Source: Neobacillus terrae
GTDB lineage: Bacteria; Bacillota; Bacilli; Bacillales; Cytobacillaceae
Assembly: GCF_011393025.1 (NCBI RefSeq)
Contig: NZ_JAAOEO010000002.1
Location: forward strand, 186,001-250,000
DNA: 64,000 nt
Direction of reading: 5' to 3'
A model generated the notes under the pieces. The model had not been told where the DNA came from. It saw nothing but the letters and a program-made list of their open reading frames with translations, and ran no database searches. A program made the position numbers and the translations under genes. Shown piece after piece: positions 18,092 to 25,664 of this stretch; position 1 is the stretch's first letter; the number at the start of each line of letters is the position of its first letter.

Positions 18092-19633
18092 ATGACTGTG
18101 AATAAAAGTATTCAGGATAAGCTGCTTGAGAATCACAAAAAAGTGGAAGCCGGCGGCCATCCGAAATATCATGAAAAGCTGGCTGAGCAAAACAAGCTAT
18201 TTGTTCGTGAAAGACTTTCTTTATTGTTTGATGATGGAAAGTATGAAGAGGATGGGAAGTTTGCAAACTTCCAGGCTGGTGATCTTCCTGCAGACGGTGT
18301 CGTTACAGCTATGGGAAAAATCAATGGCCAAGCTGTTTGTGTAATGGCCAATGATTCAACTATTAAAGCGGGGTCCTGGGGGGCTAGGACAGTAGAAAAG
18401 ATTATCAGGATCCAGGAAACGGCCGAAAAATTAAAGGTGCCTATTTTTTATTTGGTAGATTCTGCAGGTGCCAGGATTACAGATCAGCTTGAAATGTTCC
18501 CGAACAGAAGGGGCGCAGGACGGATTTTTTATAATCAGGTCAAGCTTTCTGGAATGATTCCGCAGGTTTGTATCCTTTTCGGCCCATCAGCTGCAGGTGG
18601 TGCCTATATTCCGGCCTTCTGTGACATAGTTATCATGGTTGATAAGAATGCATCCATGTACCTTGGTTCACCACGTATGGCTGAAAAAGTAATCGGTGAA
18701 AAGGTCACGCTCGAAGAGATGGGCGGAGCACGAATGCACTGCACTGTAAGCGGCTGTGGTGATGTGCTGGCGTCAAGTGAACAGGAAGCCATCGAGCAGG
18801 CAAAGAAATATATTGGCTACTTCCCGGCTAATTTTAAAGAAAAACCTGATGCTGTCGAAGCAGGAAGTCCAAAAAAGGGCCGTTCTTTAGAAAGTATCAT
18901 TCCTGAAAATCAAAATGCCCCGTTTGATATGTACGAAGCCATTGATCAACTAATTGACGAGGACAGCTTTTTTGAAGTTAAAAAGCTTTTTGCCCCGGAA
19001 ATTATTACTGGTATTGCCAGAATAGATGGCAAGGCAGTGGGAATCATCGCTAATCAGCCAAAAGTAAAAGGCGGAGTTTTGTTTGTGGACTCAGCTGATA
19101 AAGCTGCAAAATTCATTCAGCTTTGTGACGCCTTCCATATACCTTTACTATTCCTGGCAGATGTACCTGGATTTATGATTGGCACTAAGGTTGAAAGAGC
19201 TGGTATTATCAGGCACGGTGCCAAATTAATTGCTGCTATGAGCTCAGCTACAGTTCCCAAAATTTCTGTTATTGTTAGAAAGGCATATGGTGCAGGTTTA
19301 TATGCCATGGCGGGTCCAGCTTTTGAACCGGATTGCTGCATCGCACTTCCAACTGCACAGATTGCTGTAATGGGACCTGAGGCAGCAGTAAATGCAGTCT
19401 ATTCCAATAAGATTAATGAAATTGAAGATCCAAAAGAGCGAATTGCTTTTGTTCAGGCTAAGCACCAGGATTATAAAGAACATATTGATATATATAAGCT
19501 TGCTTCTGAATTAATTGTTGATGAAATCGTTGCAGGATCAGAGTTAAGGGATACCCTGATACAAAGATTCGCATATTATGAAACAAAGGAACTTTCATTT
19601 AGTGTCCGTAAACACCCTGTATACCCGGTGTGA
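18092..19633 (+). CDS. Acyl-CoA carboxylase carboxyltransferase (beta) subunit
   Basis: 513 residues from the ATG at 18092 (GGGGAGG in front; the earlier in-frame ATG at 18065 lacks a site). Both halves of the crotonase-like carboxyltransferase are present: FYLVDSAGARITDQ and FGPSAAGGAYIPAFCD in the N-domain, FLADVPGFMIGTKVER and KAYGAGLYAMAGPAFEPD in the C-domain. Length and motifs fit the methylcrotonyl/propionyl-CoA carboxylase beta group. It moves the carboxyl group from biotin to an acyl-CoA. Which acyl-CoA cannot be told by eye. The operon ends at a strong terminator. Confidence 0.92.
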   Translation: MTVNKSIQDKLLENHKKVEAGGHPKYHEKLAEQNKLFVRERLSLLFDDGKYEEDGKFANFQAGDLPADGVVTAMGKINGQAVCVMANDSTIKAGSWGARTVEKIIRIQETAEKLKVPIFYLVDSAGARITDQLEMFPNRRGAGRIFYNQVKLSGMIPQVCILFGPSAAGGAYIPAFCDIVIMVDKNASMYLGSPRMAEKVIGEKVTLEEMGGARMHCTVSGCGDVLASSEQEAIEQAKKYIGYFPANFKEKPDAVEAGSPKKGRSLESIIPENQNAPFDMYEAIDQLIDEDSFFEVKKLFAPEIITGIARIDGKAVGIIANQPKVKGGVLFVDSADKAAKFIQLCDAFHIPLLFLADVPGFMIGTKVERAGIIRHGAKLIAAMSSATVPKISVIVRKAYGAGLYAMAGPAFEPDCCIALPTAQIAVMGPEAAVNAVYSNKINEIEDPKERIAFVQAKHQDYKEHIDIYKLASELIVDEIVAGSELRDTLIQRFAYYETKELSFSVRKHPVYPV

Positions 19634-19680
19634 AAATAAAACCCTTTCCAATCTAGAATCGGAAAGGGTTTTATTTTGTA
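19632..19680 (+). terminator. Terminator of the acyl-CoA carboxylase operon
   Basis: Long perfect stem AAAATAAAACCCTTTCC / GGAAAGGGTTTTATTTT (about 19635-19677). Confidence 0.92.
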
Positions 19681-19761
19681 TTCAAGCCTTTTAGAAATGA
19701 CTAACCGCGCCGGGCCATGTTCTGTTAAAATATTTCTATAGAAAACAAATGAGGGATTTTA

Positions 19762-20649
19762 ATGGAAATTTCCATAATTGGTGCAGGATCTATTGGTTTA
19801 TTATTTGCCTCCTACTTAGCAGATTTCTATGAAGTTGCTGTTTATTCCAAGACAATAGAACAGGCAAAGTTAATTGAGGAGCATGGCATCGTTCTGTTAA
19901 AGGGTAGCAGCAAAAAAAGGGTACAAGTAAAAGCCCTTCCCTTTGAAAAGTATATTAGAAATGAAGATTTAACAATTCTTGCAGTTAAGCAATATCAGTT
20001 AAATGAGGTGCTTCCTGCATTAAATGGCGGAAACCTTTTCTTTTTACAAAATGGCATGGGCCACTTGGAAACACTGCAAAAACTCCGCTCGGAAAATATT
20101 TATGTAGGGTCCGTAGAGCATGGGGCCTCAAAGGAAAACCAATGGACCGTCAGGCATAATGGAGAAGGGATAACAAAATCGGCAGTATTCAGAGGAAGCA
20201 GTGAGCCTTTAATATCTTTATCAAATACGCTCTCTGGTCTTTTTCCAATTTCCCTTGAAAAAGACTACTATGAAATGCTCTTGAAAAAGCTTGTGGCAAA
20301 TGCAGTAATTAATCCCTTAACGGCCGTTCTTGGTGTCCCAAATGGAAGATTATTGGACAATCCCTATTATCTTATGGTATTTAATCAAATATTTGAGGAA
20401 ATTGCTTATATTTTAAAATTAAAAAATAAAGAAGAGATGTTGAAGTCAGTAATGGAAATTTGCCAGAAGACAGCCAAGAACAGATCTTCAATGCTAAAAG
20501 ATGTGGAAGCTCATCGAAAAACAGAAATTGATGCCATCCTTGGGTATGTTGTGATGGAAGCAGAAAAGCAGAATATTAAAGCACCTCTCACAGAGAACTT
20601 TTACCACATGCTAAAAGGAAAGGAGAAAAACAGGGAGGGTAAATTTTGA
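19762..20649 (+). CDS. panE: 2-dehydropantoate 2-reductase (YlbQ/PanE)
   Basis: 295 residues. NADPH-binding Rossmann motif IIGAGSIGLLFASYLA at the N-terminus, FLQNGMGHLE near residue 95, and the conserved KLVANAVINPLTAVL segment with the catalytic Lys (~residue 177), then SSMLKDVEAHRKTEIDAI near the C-terminus with the substrate-binding Ser/Glu. Reduces ketopantoate to pantoate in pantothenate/CoA synthesis, fitting the nearby coaD. Its stop codon overlaps the start of the next gene. Confidence 0.9.
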   Translation: MEISIIGAGSIGLLFASYLADFYEVAVYSKTIEQAKLIEEHGIVLLKGSSKKRVQVKALPFEKYIRNEDLTILAVKQYQLNEVLPALNGGNLFFLQNGMGHLETLQKLRSENIYVGSVEHGASKENQWTVRHNGEGITKSAVFRGSSEPLISLSNTLSGLFPISLEKDYYEMLLKKLVANAVINPLTAVLGVPNGRLLDNPYYLMVFNQIFEEIAYILKLKNKEEMLKSVMEICQKTAKNRSSMLKDVEAHRKTEIDAILGYVVMEAEKQNIKAPLTENFYHMLKGKEKNREGKF

Positions 20650-21035
20650 TAAATCTTATTTCTTTCCTTATTGCTGGGATGGTTATGCTGCCACTGGCAG
20701 CTTATCTGCTAATATTTATAGGTTATAAATGGCTTACGGGCAGCCATCGAAAATCAGTTCAAATGGCCGCTGACGGCAGCACTATTTTTTTTGTTACTTC
20801 CGTCTATTTTATTATTTACACTATTTGGGGAAAATCTCTTTTTTTGATGATTCTGCTGGTAATTCTGATAATTGGAGCTTTTTTTGTCATTACCCATTGG
20901 AAAGTTAAAGGAGAAATTCACTTTGCAAAGGTTTTTAAAGGAGCATGGCGATTTATTTTTTTAATCTTTGCTCTTGCTTACTTTGTTTTGATTGTTTTAG
21001 GCATGATTTACAGGGTTATTGAATACACCTGTTGA
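20646..21035 (+). CDS. DUF3397-type integral membrane protein
   Basis: 129 residues, start TTG overlapping the panE stop by 4 bases, with GGAGGG 5-6 bases in front, so translation is probably coupled. Four hydrophobic segments (about residues 4-25, 43-62, 65-83 and 99-122) with short charged loops (SHRKSVQMAADGS, HWKVKGEIHFAK). Proteins of this type occur just upstream of bshC in Bacillus. Function unknown. Confidence 0.8.
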   Translation: MINLISFLIAGMVMLPLAAYLLIFIGYKWLTGSHRKSVQMAADGSTIFFVTSVYFIIYTIWGKSLFLMILLVILIIGAFFVITHWKVKGEIHFAKVFKGAWRFIFLIFALAYFVLIVLGMIYRVIEYTC

Positions 21036-21154
21036 TTTTAAAAGGCTGTTAAAATTTAAATCTTATTTTCAGGCAAAGTTTTTTTTCAATCATGGCAGTA
21101 AATGCTATACTCGATAGGAATGAATATTGGTTGAACAGAAAGGAAGTACAATAA

Positions 21155-22789
21155 ATGGAGATGATGAATCTCTCTTTGCCTGCTACGAATAAATTTGCAT
21201 CAAGCTATTTGGAACAATCGGCTGAAATTCTGCCCTTTTTTCATTACCGATACAATCAATTATCTGATTATAAAAATAGATTAAAGGAACTGGAAAATAG
21301 GACGTTTCCCCGAAAAGTGCTAGGCGAACATATAGAGGCTTATATGAGCCGCTTTCCATCTTCCCCTGCTGTAAAAAGCTCTATAGAGAAGCTAAAACAG
21401 GAAAATTCCGCAGTAATTATAGGCGGACAGCAGGCAGGGATTTTAACAGGTCCGCTTTATACCATACATAAAGTAATATCGATTATAAAGATGGCTGAAC
21501 AAAAGGAAACCGAGCTGGGAATACCTGTAGTCCCTGTTTTTTGGATTGCCGGAGAAGACCATGATTTCCAAGAGGTTAATCATGTATTTGTTCCGGTGGG
21601 GCAAAAAGCGGATAAATGGATATATCCGGAGAGGGTTCTTCAGAAAAAAATGGTGTCAGATATAACAATTGACGAAGAGATTTGTCTATCATGGGCACAA
21701 AACCTGATTAAGAATTTTGGAGAGACAGATCATACAAACTCTATTTTGGAAATGCTGGAGGATTCTCTAAAACAATCGGAGAGTTTTACAGACTTTTTTG
21801 CAACGGTGATCATGGAATTTTATAAGGATTATGGGTTGTTAATAATTGATTCTGCAAATCCGAACTTAAGGGAAATTGAAAAGGAATTTTTTGAAAAACA
21901 AATCAATCACCATGATTCAATCACAGTTTCTCTTCTTGAACAGCAGCGGGAAATCAGCAAAAAAGGTTTTTCGCTAACTTTAGAAGCAACTGAGAATGCG
22001 GCAAACATTTTCTATTATGAGCCCATGCTGCAAGAACGTATTTTATTGGAATACGATCGGACTCAGGATAGGTTCATCGGGAAGAATGGGGTTCTTTCCT
22101 TTTCAAAGAAAGAGTTAATCCGGGTATTAGCTGATTCACCAGAGAGACTGAGCAATAATGTGGTAACTCGTCCATTAATGCAGGATTTTTTGTTTCCAAC
22201 TCTCGGTTTTATTGCGGGTCCAGGCGAAATTGCTTATTGGGCAGAATTAAAGAAGGTTTTTGAACATTTTGAGATAAAAATGCCGCCCATTATTCCAAGG
22301 CTTAATATTACTTTGCTGGACAGATCTGTTGAAACAGATATTGAAGAGCTGGAATTGGAGCTTGCGGAAGTTCTTCAGTTTGGTACTTCGAGTAAAAAGG
22401 ATGCATTTCTTGAATCCATTAAAGATAAGGAAGTGGAAGAACTTTTTACATCCGCGAGAGATCAGCTTACTCGACAGTACCTTCGTATCGAAGAAAAAAC
22501 AGGGCAGCTGGACAAAGGGTTGCTTCCTTTATTAAAGAAAAATAAAGATTTATTAATTAAACAAATCAGTTTTATGGAAGGCAGACTTGAGAGATCTGTC
22601 AAGATGCAGCATGAGACAGTTCTGGAAAAGTTTTCACGAATTGATCTTGCTTTAAGACCTGAAGGTTCTCCTCAGGAACGGATATGGAATATCTTCTGGT
22701 TTATCAACAAATATGGACTTGATTTTGTACATTCACTTATGGAACTTTCCTACGAATTTGATGGAAACCATAAGGTCATAAAGCTATAA
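21155..22789 (+). CDS. bshC: Bacillithiol biosynthesis cysteine-adding enzyme BshC
   Basis: 544 residues. Characteristic stretches: IIGGQQAGILTGPLYTIHK (~90-108), VFWIAGEDHDFQEVNHVF (~130-147), FLFPTLGFIAGPGEIAYWAE (~348-367, quoted in 20), and a coiled-coil C-terminal part. BshC is thought to add cysteine to GlcN-malate as the last step of bacillithiol synthesis, in the cytoplasm. A TGCTATACT extended -10 (21103-21111) in the 119-base gap suggests its own promoter. Followed by two terminators, so it is not co-transcribed with the dcw cluster. Confidence 0.95.
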   Translation: MEMMNLSLPATNKFASSYLEQSAEILPFFHYRYNQLSDYKNRLKELENRTFPRKVLGEHIEAYMSRFPSSPAVKSSIEKLKQENSAVIIGGQQAGILTGPLYTIHKVISIIKMAEQKETELGIPVVPVFWIAGEDHDFQEVNHVFVPVGQKADKWIYPERVLQKKMVSDITIDEEICLSWAQNLIKNFGETDHTNSILEMLEDSLKQSESFTDFFATVIMEFYKDYGLLIIDSANPNLREIEKEFFEKQINHHDSITVSLLEQQREISKKGFSLTLEATENAANIFYYEPMLQERILLEYDRTQDRFIGKNGVLSFSKKELIRVLADSPERLSNNVVTRPLMQDFLFPTLGFIAGPGEIAYWAELKKVFEHFEIKMPPIIPRLNITLLDRSVETDIEELELELAEVLQFGTSSKKDAFLESIKDKEVEELFTSARDQLTRQYLRIEEKTGQLDKGLLPLLKKNKDLLIKQISFMEGRLERSVKMQHETVLEKFSRIDLALRPEGSPQERIWNIFWFINKYGLDFVHSLMELSYEFDGNHKVIKL

Positions 22790-22790
22790 C

Positions 22791-22866
22791 AACCTCACCA
22801 CAGGTGAGGTTTCAGTTTGTCGACAAAAGGGGGTTCGGAATGCTATATTCCGAACCCCCTTTTTGG
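22791..22866 (+). terminator. Two consecutive terminators after bshC
   Basis: AACCTCAC / GTGAGGTT (22791-22812) and a longer stem AAAAGGGGGTTCGGAA (22825-22840) / TTCCGAACCCCCTTTT (22848-22863) with a 7-base loop. Confidence 0.9.
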
Positions 22867-22903
22867 TTTATTAAGATTTCTTATCGGATTATACTATTCT
22901 TAT

Positions 22904-23288
22904 TCACTGATTCAAGGCGATTACTGGACCCCACCATGTCCAGTTGGCCATCTTTTTTAAATTCAGGGCAGCGAAAGTAAGCGTCGCCAGCATCGACCAT
23001 TTTTCAAGTCCACTAAAGGTTGTCCAACGCATGCTTGCTTCTCTATTGCATCGGCGAATACACGCTCGACTGTACCTTTCTTATTCGTGTTCGAATACTC
23101 AATACTTCACCAGCAGGATAGAGGCAACAGTCATAATATTCATCATAGACAAATCTTGTTTTCTGAAGAATCCATCCTTCCTACGCGGTCGATTATATGG
23201 TAAGGCCGGGGTGATTTCATCTTCGATCAGGAAGTTAACAATAGCTGGTGTCTTATAAGCAGCGTCTGCCGCTTGATTCTATTGCCAC
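22904..23288 (-). pseudogene. 3' remnant of a DDE transposase (IS1182-like)
   Basis: Read on the minus strand, three frames together give the C-terminal part of a transposase: AADAAYKTPAIVNFLIEDE then TPALPYNRPRRKDGFF, a -1 shift, FVYDEYYDCCLYPAGE, another shift, GTVERVFADAIEK, and finally GLEKWSMLATLTFAALNLKK and MANWTWWGP before the stop at 22904. At least two frameshifts and loss of the N-terminal half make it dead. The IS1182-family placement is from memory of such C-termini. It borders the repeat mosaic that starts at about 23305. Confidence 0.75.
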
Positions 23289-23304
23289 ACTAACTTTCTA
23301 AACC

Positions 23305-23630
23305 CAGTTGATTGGAGTGGAGGGCACGAAGACTCCTCGAAAATGCAACGGCATTTCCTTCGTGCGGTGTTGATTCAAAGAGGCTTATTCAATGTCCTGC
23401 GGGATTAGCGGGACAGGTGAGACCCCACAGGCGTGTGCGCCGAGGAGAAAGAAGAACGGAAGCGCCTTGTTCTGCCCCGACAAGCGCTGGAGGGCCTGAC
23501 GATGAAGTCATTCTTTCCTTCAAAATCAGGATTGAAGCGACCTCGAGGGGCTAGGCGTTGAAGTTTGACAGGCTCACCGCCCGCCCCTCGCAAAGCGAGT
23601 GTCTGGGAACGGAAATCAACAGGCCCCCCT
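23305..23630. repeat. Composite repeat: family D interrupted by a family A element
   Basis: Family D halves are 23310-23447 (GACTCCT..., GCGGGATTAGCGGGACAGG, CCCCACAGGCG, CGAGGAG) and 23571-23625 (GGCTCACCGCCCGCCCC, GCAAAGCGAG, GGAAATCAACAGG). The insert 23448-23570 starts AAAGAAGAAC, holds two hairpins (AGCGCCTTGT...ACAAGCGCT and CGACCTCGAGGGGCTAGGCG) and ends TTTGACA. No genuine gene is present between 23289 and 23789. Confidence 0.75.
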
Positions 23631-23679
23631 CTACAGTCTGGACCCTCATCACTGGTGAGTTTTTTTTGTGTTTGAGGAA

Positions 23680-23707
23680 AAAACTTATCCACATGTGGAT
23701 AAGTTTT
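23680..23707. promoter_or_regulatory. 28-bp perfect palindrome of two abutting DnaA boxes upstream of mraZ
   Basis: Centre at 23693/23694. TTATCCACA (23685-23693) and TGTGGATAA (23694-23702) are both exact DnaA boxes in head-to-head orientation, extended by AAAAC/GTTTT arms. It lies 83 bases before the mraZ start. Confidence 0.7.
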
Positions 23708-23734
23708 ACGATTGTATTAATTTTTAAAAAAGGT

Positions 23735-23788
23735 GTGGAGGAAAGTGGGGGATTGTGGTACATTTTAAATAGAAAGTGGGGCTAGTGG
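23735..23788 (+). promoter_or_regulatory. MraZ-box-like GTGG repeats
   Basis: GTGG occurs at 23735, 23745 and 23755 with exact 10-base spacing, then at 23776 and 23785 just before the mraZ start. MraZ represses its own operon by binding evenly spaced GTGG-type repeats upstream of mraZ in several bacteria, so these are likely its operator. Confidence 0.7.
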
Positions 23789-23789
23789 T

Positions 23790-24221
23790 ATGTTCATGGG
23801 TGAATACCATCATAACATTGATAATAAAGGCCGTTTAATTGTGCCCTCTAAACTAAGAGAAGACCTGGGTGATTTGTTTATTATAACCCGTGGTTTGGAT
23901 CAATGTTTGTTTGGTTATCCACTGTCTGAATGGAGCCTTATAGAAGAAAAGCTAAAAGCGCTGCCTCTAACTAAGAAAGATGCCCGCGCCTTTACACGTT
24001 TTTTCTTTTCAGGTGCTACCGAAAGTGAAATCGATAAGCAGGGAAGAGTAAATATACCTGCGCCACTGCTCCAATATGCAAAGTTGGAAAAAGAATGTGT
24101 GATTTTGGGAGTTTCCAATCGAATTGAAATATGGAGCAAGCAAATTTGGGAAGACTATTTTACAGAGTCTGAACAATCTTTTGCAGAAATTGCGGAAAAT
24201 ATGATTGGCTTTGATATATAA
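23790..24221 (+). CDS. mraZ: Transcription regulator MraZ
   Basis: 143 residues, the usual length. Two SpoVT/AbrB-like half-repeats: [20 protein letters not shown] (4-23) and [20 protein letters not shown] (~75-94), with [14 protein letters not shown] between. It forms a ring oligomer that binds GTGG repeats and controls the dcw operon. Start ATG at 23790 gives the standard MFMGEY N-terminus; a GTGGGG stretch serves as ribosome site. Confidence 0.97.
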   Translation: MFMGEYHHNIDNKGRLIVPSKLREDLGDLFIITRGLDQCLFGYPLSEWSLIEEKLKALPLTKKDARAFTRFFFSGATESEIDKQGRVNIPAPLLQYAKLEKECVILGVSNRIEIWSKQIWEDYFTESEQSFAEIAENMIGFDI

Positions 24222-24286
24222 TGGGAATACTATACTGATATAGTTTTATATATCAGCCGTTCGATTGGAAAGGGGCTATATGCTTA

Positions 24287-25219
24287 ATGTTTGAACATAC
24301 AACGGTGTTATTGAAAGAAACGGTGGACGGCCTAAACATAAAACCGGATGGTATTTATGTTGACTGCACCATGGGTGGAGCAGGCCATAGCGCCTATTTG
24401 CTATCAAAGCTAAATGAACATGGAAAACTATATGCTTTTGATCAGGATGAGACTGCAATTGCTAATGCTAAAGAGAAGCTTTCTGAATACAGCGGGCAAT
24501 TAACCGTTATTAAAAGCAATTTTGTAAATCTGCAAGAAGAACTTGAAGACCTTGGTGTTACAGAGGTTGACGGCATCCTTTATGATCTTGGTGTGTCATC
24601 TCCGCAATTGGATACACCTGAAAGGGGTTTTAGCTATCATCATGATGCTCCCCTGGATATGAGGATGGACAGTGACGCCCGGCTATCTGCTTATGATGTA
24701 ATTAACGATTGGAAGTATGAAGATTTGGTACGGATCTTTTTCCGATATGGAGAAGAGAAATTTTCCAAGCAAATCGCACGTAAGATCGAGGCGGCGCGGG
24801 AAAAAAAGCCGGTAGAAACCACTGCTGAATTAGTTGAACTGATTAAGGATGCCATTCCGGCCCCGGCAAGAAGAAAAGGCGGACATCCGGCGAAAAGAGT
24901 GTTTCAGGCCGTAAGGATTGCTGTAAATGATGAGCTGGGTGTATTTGAGAAATCACTTGAACAGGCCATTGACTTGTTAAGCCCCGGCGGAAGAATCAGC
25001 GTTATTACATTCCATTCTCTTGAAGACAGGATTTGTAAATCAGCTTTTAAAAAGGCTAGTGAAATTCCAAATCTGCCGCCAGGCCTTCCGATAATTCCAG
25101 ATGAGTATAAGCCTATCCTTAAACTCATTACGAGAAAACCGATTTTGCCAAGTGAAGAAGAATTAGAGGAAAATAATCGAGCAAGATCTGCAAAGCTGAG
25201 AATAGCAGAAAAATTATAA
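24287..25219 (+). CDS. rsmH: 16S rRNA (cytosine(1402)-N(4))-methyltransferase RsmH
   Basis: 310 residues. N-terminal [18 protein letters not shown]-binding [18 protein letters not shown] (~27-44), [15 protein letters not shown] (~96-110), and the C-terminal [12 protein letters not shown]. Methylates C1402 of 16S rRNA in the P site. Starts 65 bases after mraZ behind AAGGGGCTATATGCTTA; second gene of the mraZ-rsmH-ftsL-pbpB unit. Confidence 0.97.
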   Translation: MFEHTTVLLKETVDGLNIKPDGIYVDCTMGGAGHSAYLLSKLNEHGKLYAFDQDETAIANAKEKLSEYSGQLTVIKSNFVNLQEELEDLGVTEVDGILYDLGVSSPQLDTPERGFSYHHDAPLDMRMDSDARLSAYDVINDWKYEDLVRIFFRYGEEKFSKQIARKIEAAREKKPVETTAELVELIKDAIPAPARRKGGHPAKRVFQAVRIAVNDELGVFEKSLEQAIDLLSPGGRISVITFHSLEDRICKSAFKKASEIPNLPPGLPIIPDEYKPILKLITRKPILPSEEELEENNRARSAKLRIAEKL

Positions 25220-25301
25220 AGCGGATACGGGAGCTAGGTTAATACAGCTAGATATTCGAAAGAAAAATGATAAAAAGATAATTAAACCAGGAGGGGAAAA
25301 A

Positions 25302-25664
25302 ATGAGTAATCTTGCCAGACAATTGCAGGATCAGCAGCAGCAGCAACAAATGCCATTGACCGAACCTAAAAGGGCCAAGGCAAGAAAGTTTTGGCTTACA
25401 CCCGGAGAAATGGTGCTGGGATTGACATTTACCACAATGGTTGGCTTTGGAGCGGTCCATATGATTTCCAATCAGTCTCAAATTTACAGCGTTAACAAGG
25501 ACATCCAGGAAATTCAGAGCTCGATTAAGGAGCAGGGCAAGGTAAATGATGATTTAAAGGTTCAGGTTAGTGAACTTAGTACATATGAACGTATCAAGTC
25601 AATAACGGATAAGCTTGGTCTTCAATTCAATGATAAAAATGTTAAGGTAGTGCAGCAAAAATGA
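25302..25664 (+). CDS. ftsL: Cell division protein FtsL
   Basis: 120 residues, AGGAGGGGAAAA before the ATG. Cytoplasmic tail with a run of six Gln (DQQQQQQMP, residues ~8-16) and basic residues, transmembrane helix about residues 36-56 (MVLGLTFTTMVGFGAVHMIS), then an extracytoplasmic coiled coil (KDIQEIQSSIKEQGKVNDDL). FtsL joins DivIC and DivIB in the divisome and is a labile, regulated division protein in B. subtilis. Its end overlaps the pbpB start (ATGA). Confidence 0.93.
   Translation: MSNLARQLQDQQQQQQMPLTEPKRAKARKFWLTPGEMVLGLTFTTMVGFGAVHMISNQSQIYSVNKDIQEIQSSIKEQGKVNDDLKVQVSELSTYERIKSITDKLGLQFNDKNVKVVQQK

Noticed and set aside
23312..23554. Arg/Pro-rich frames in the composite repeat
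   Set aside because: They arise from GC-rich palindromic repeats; no protein family is recognised.
23680..23707. Palindrome as a simple terminator
   Set aside because: It lacks a proper T-run and its core is two exact DnaA boxes; a hairpin role cannot be excluded.
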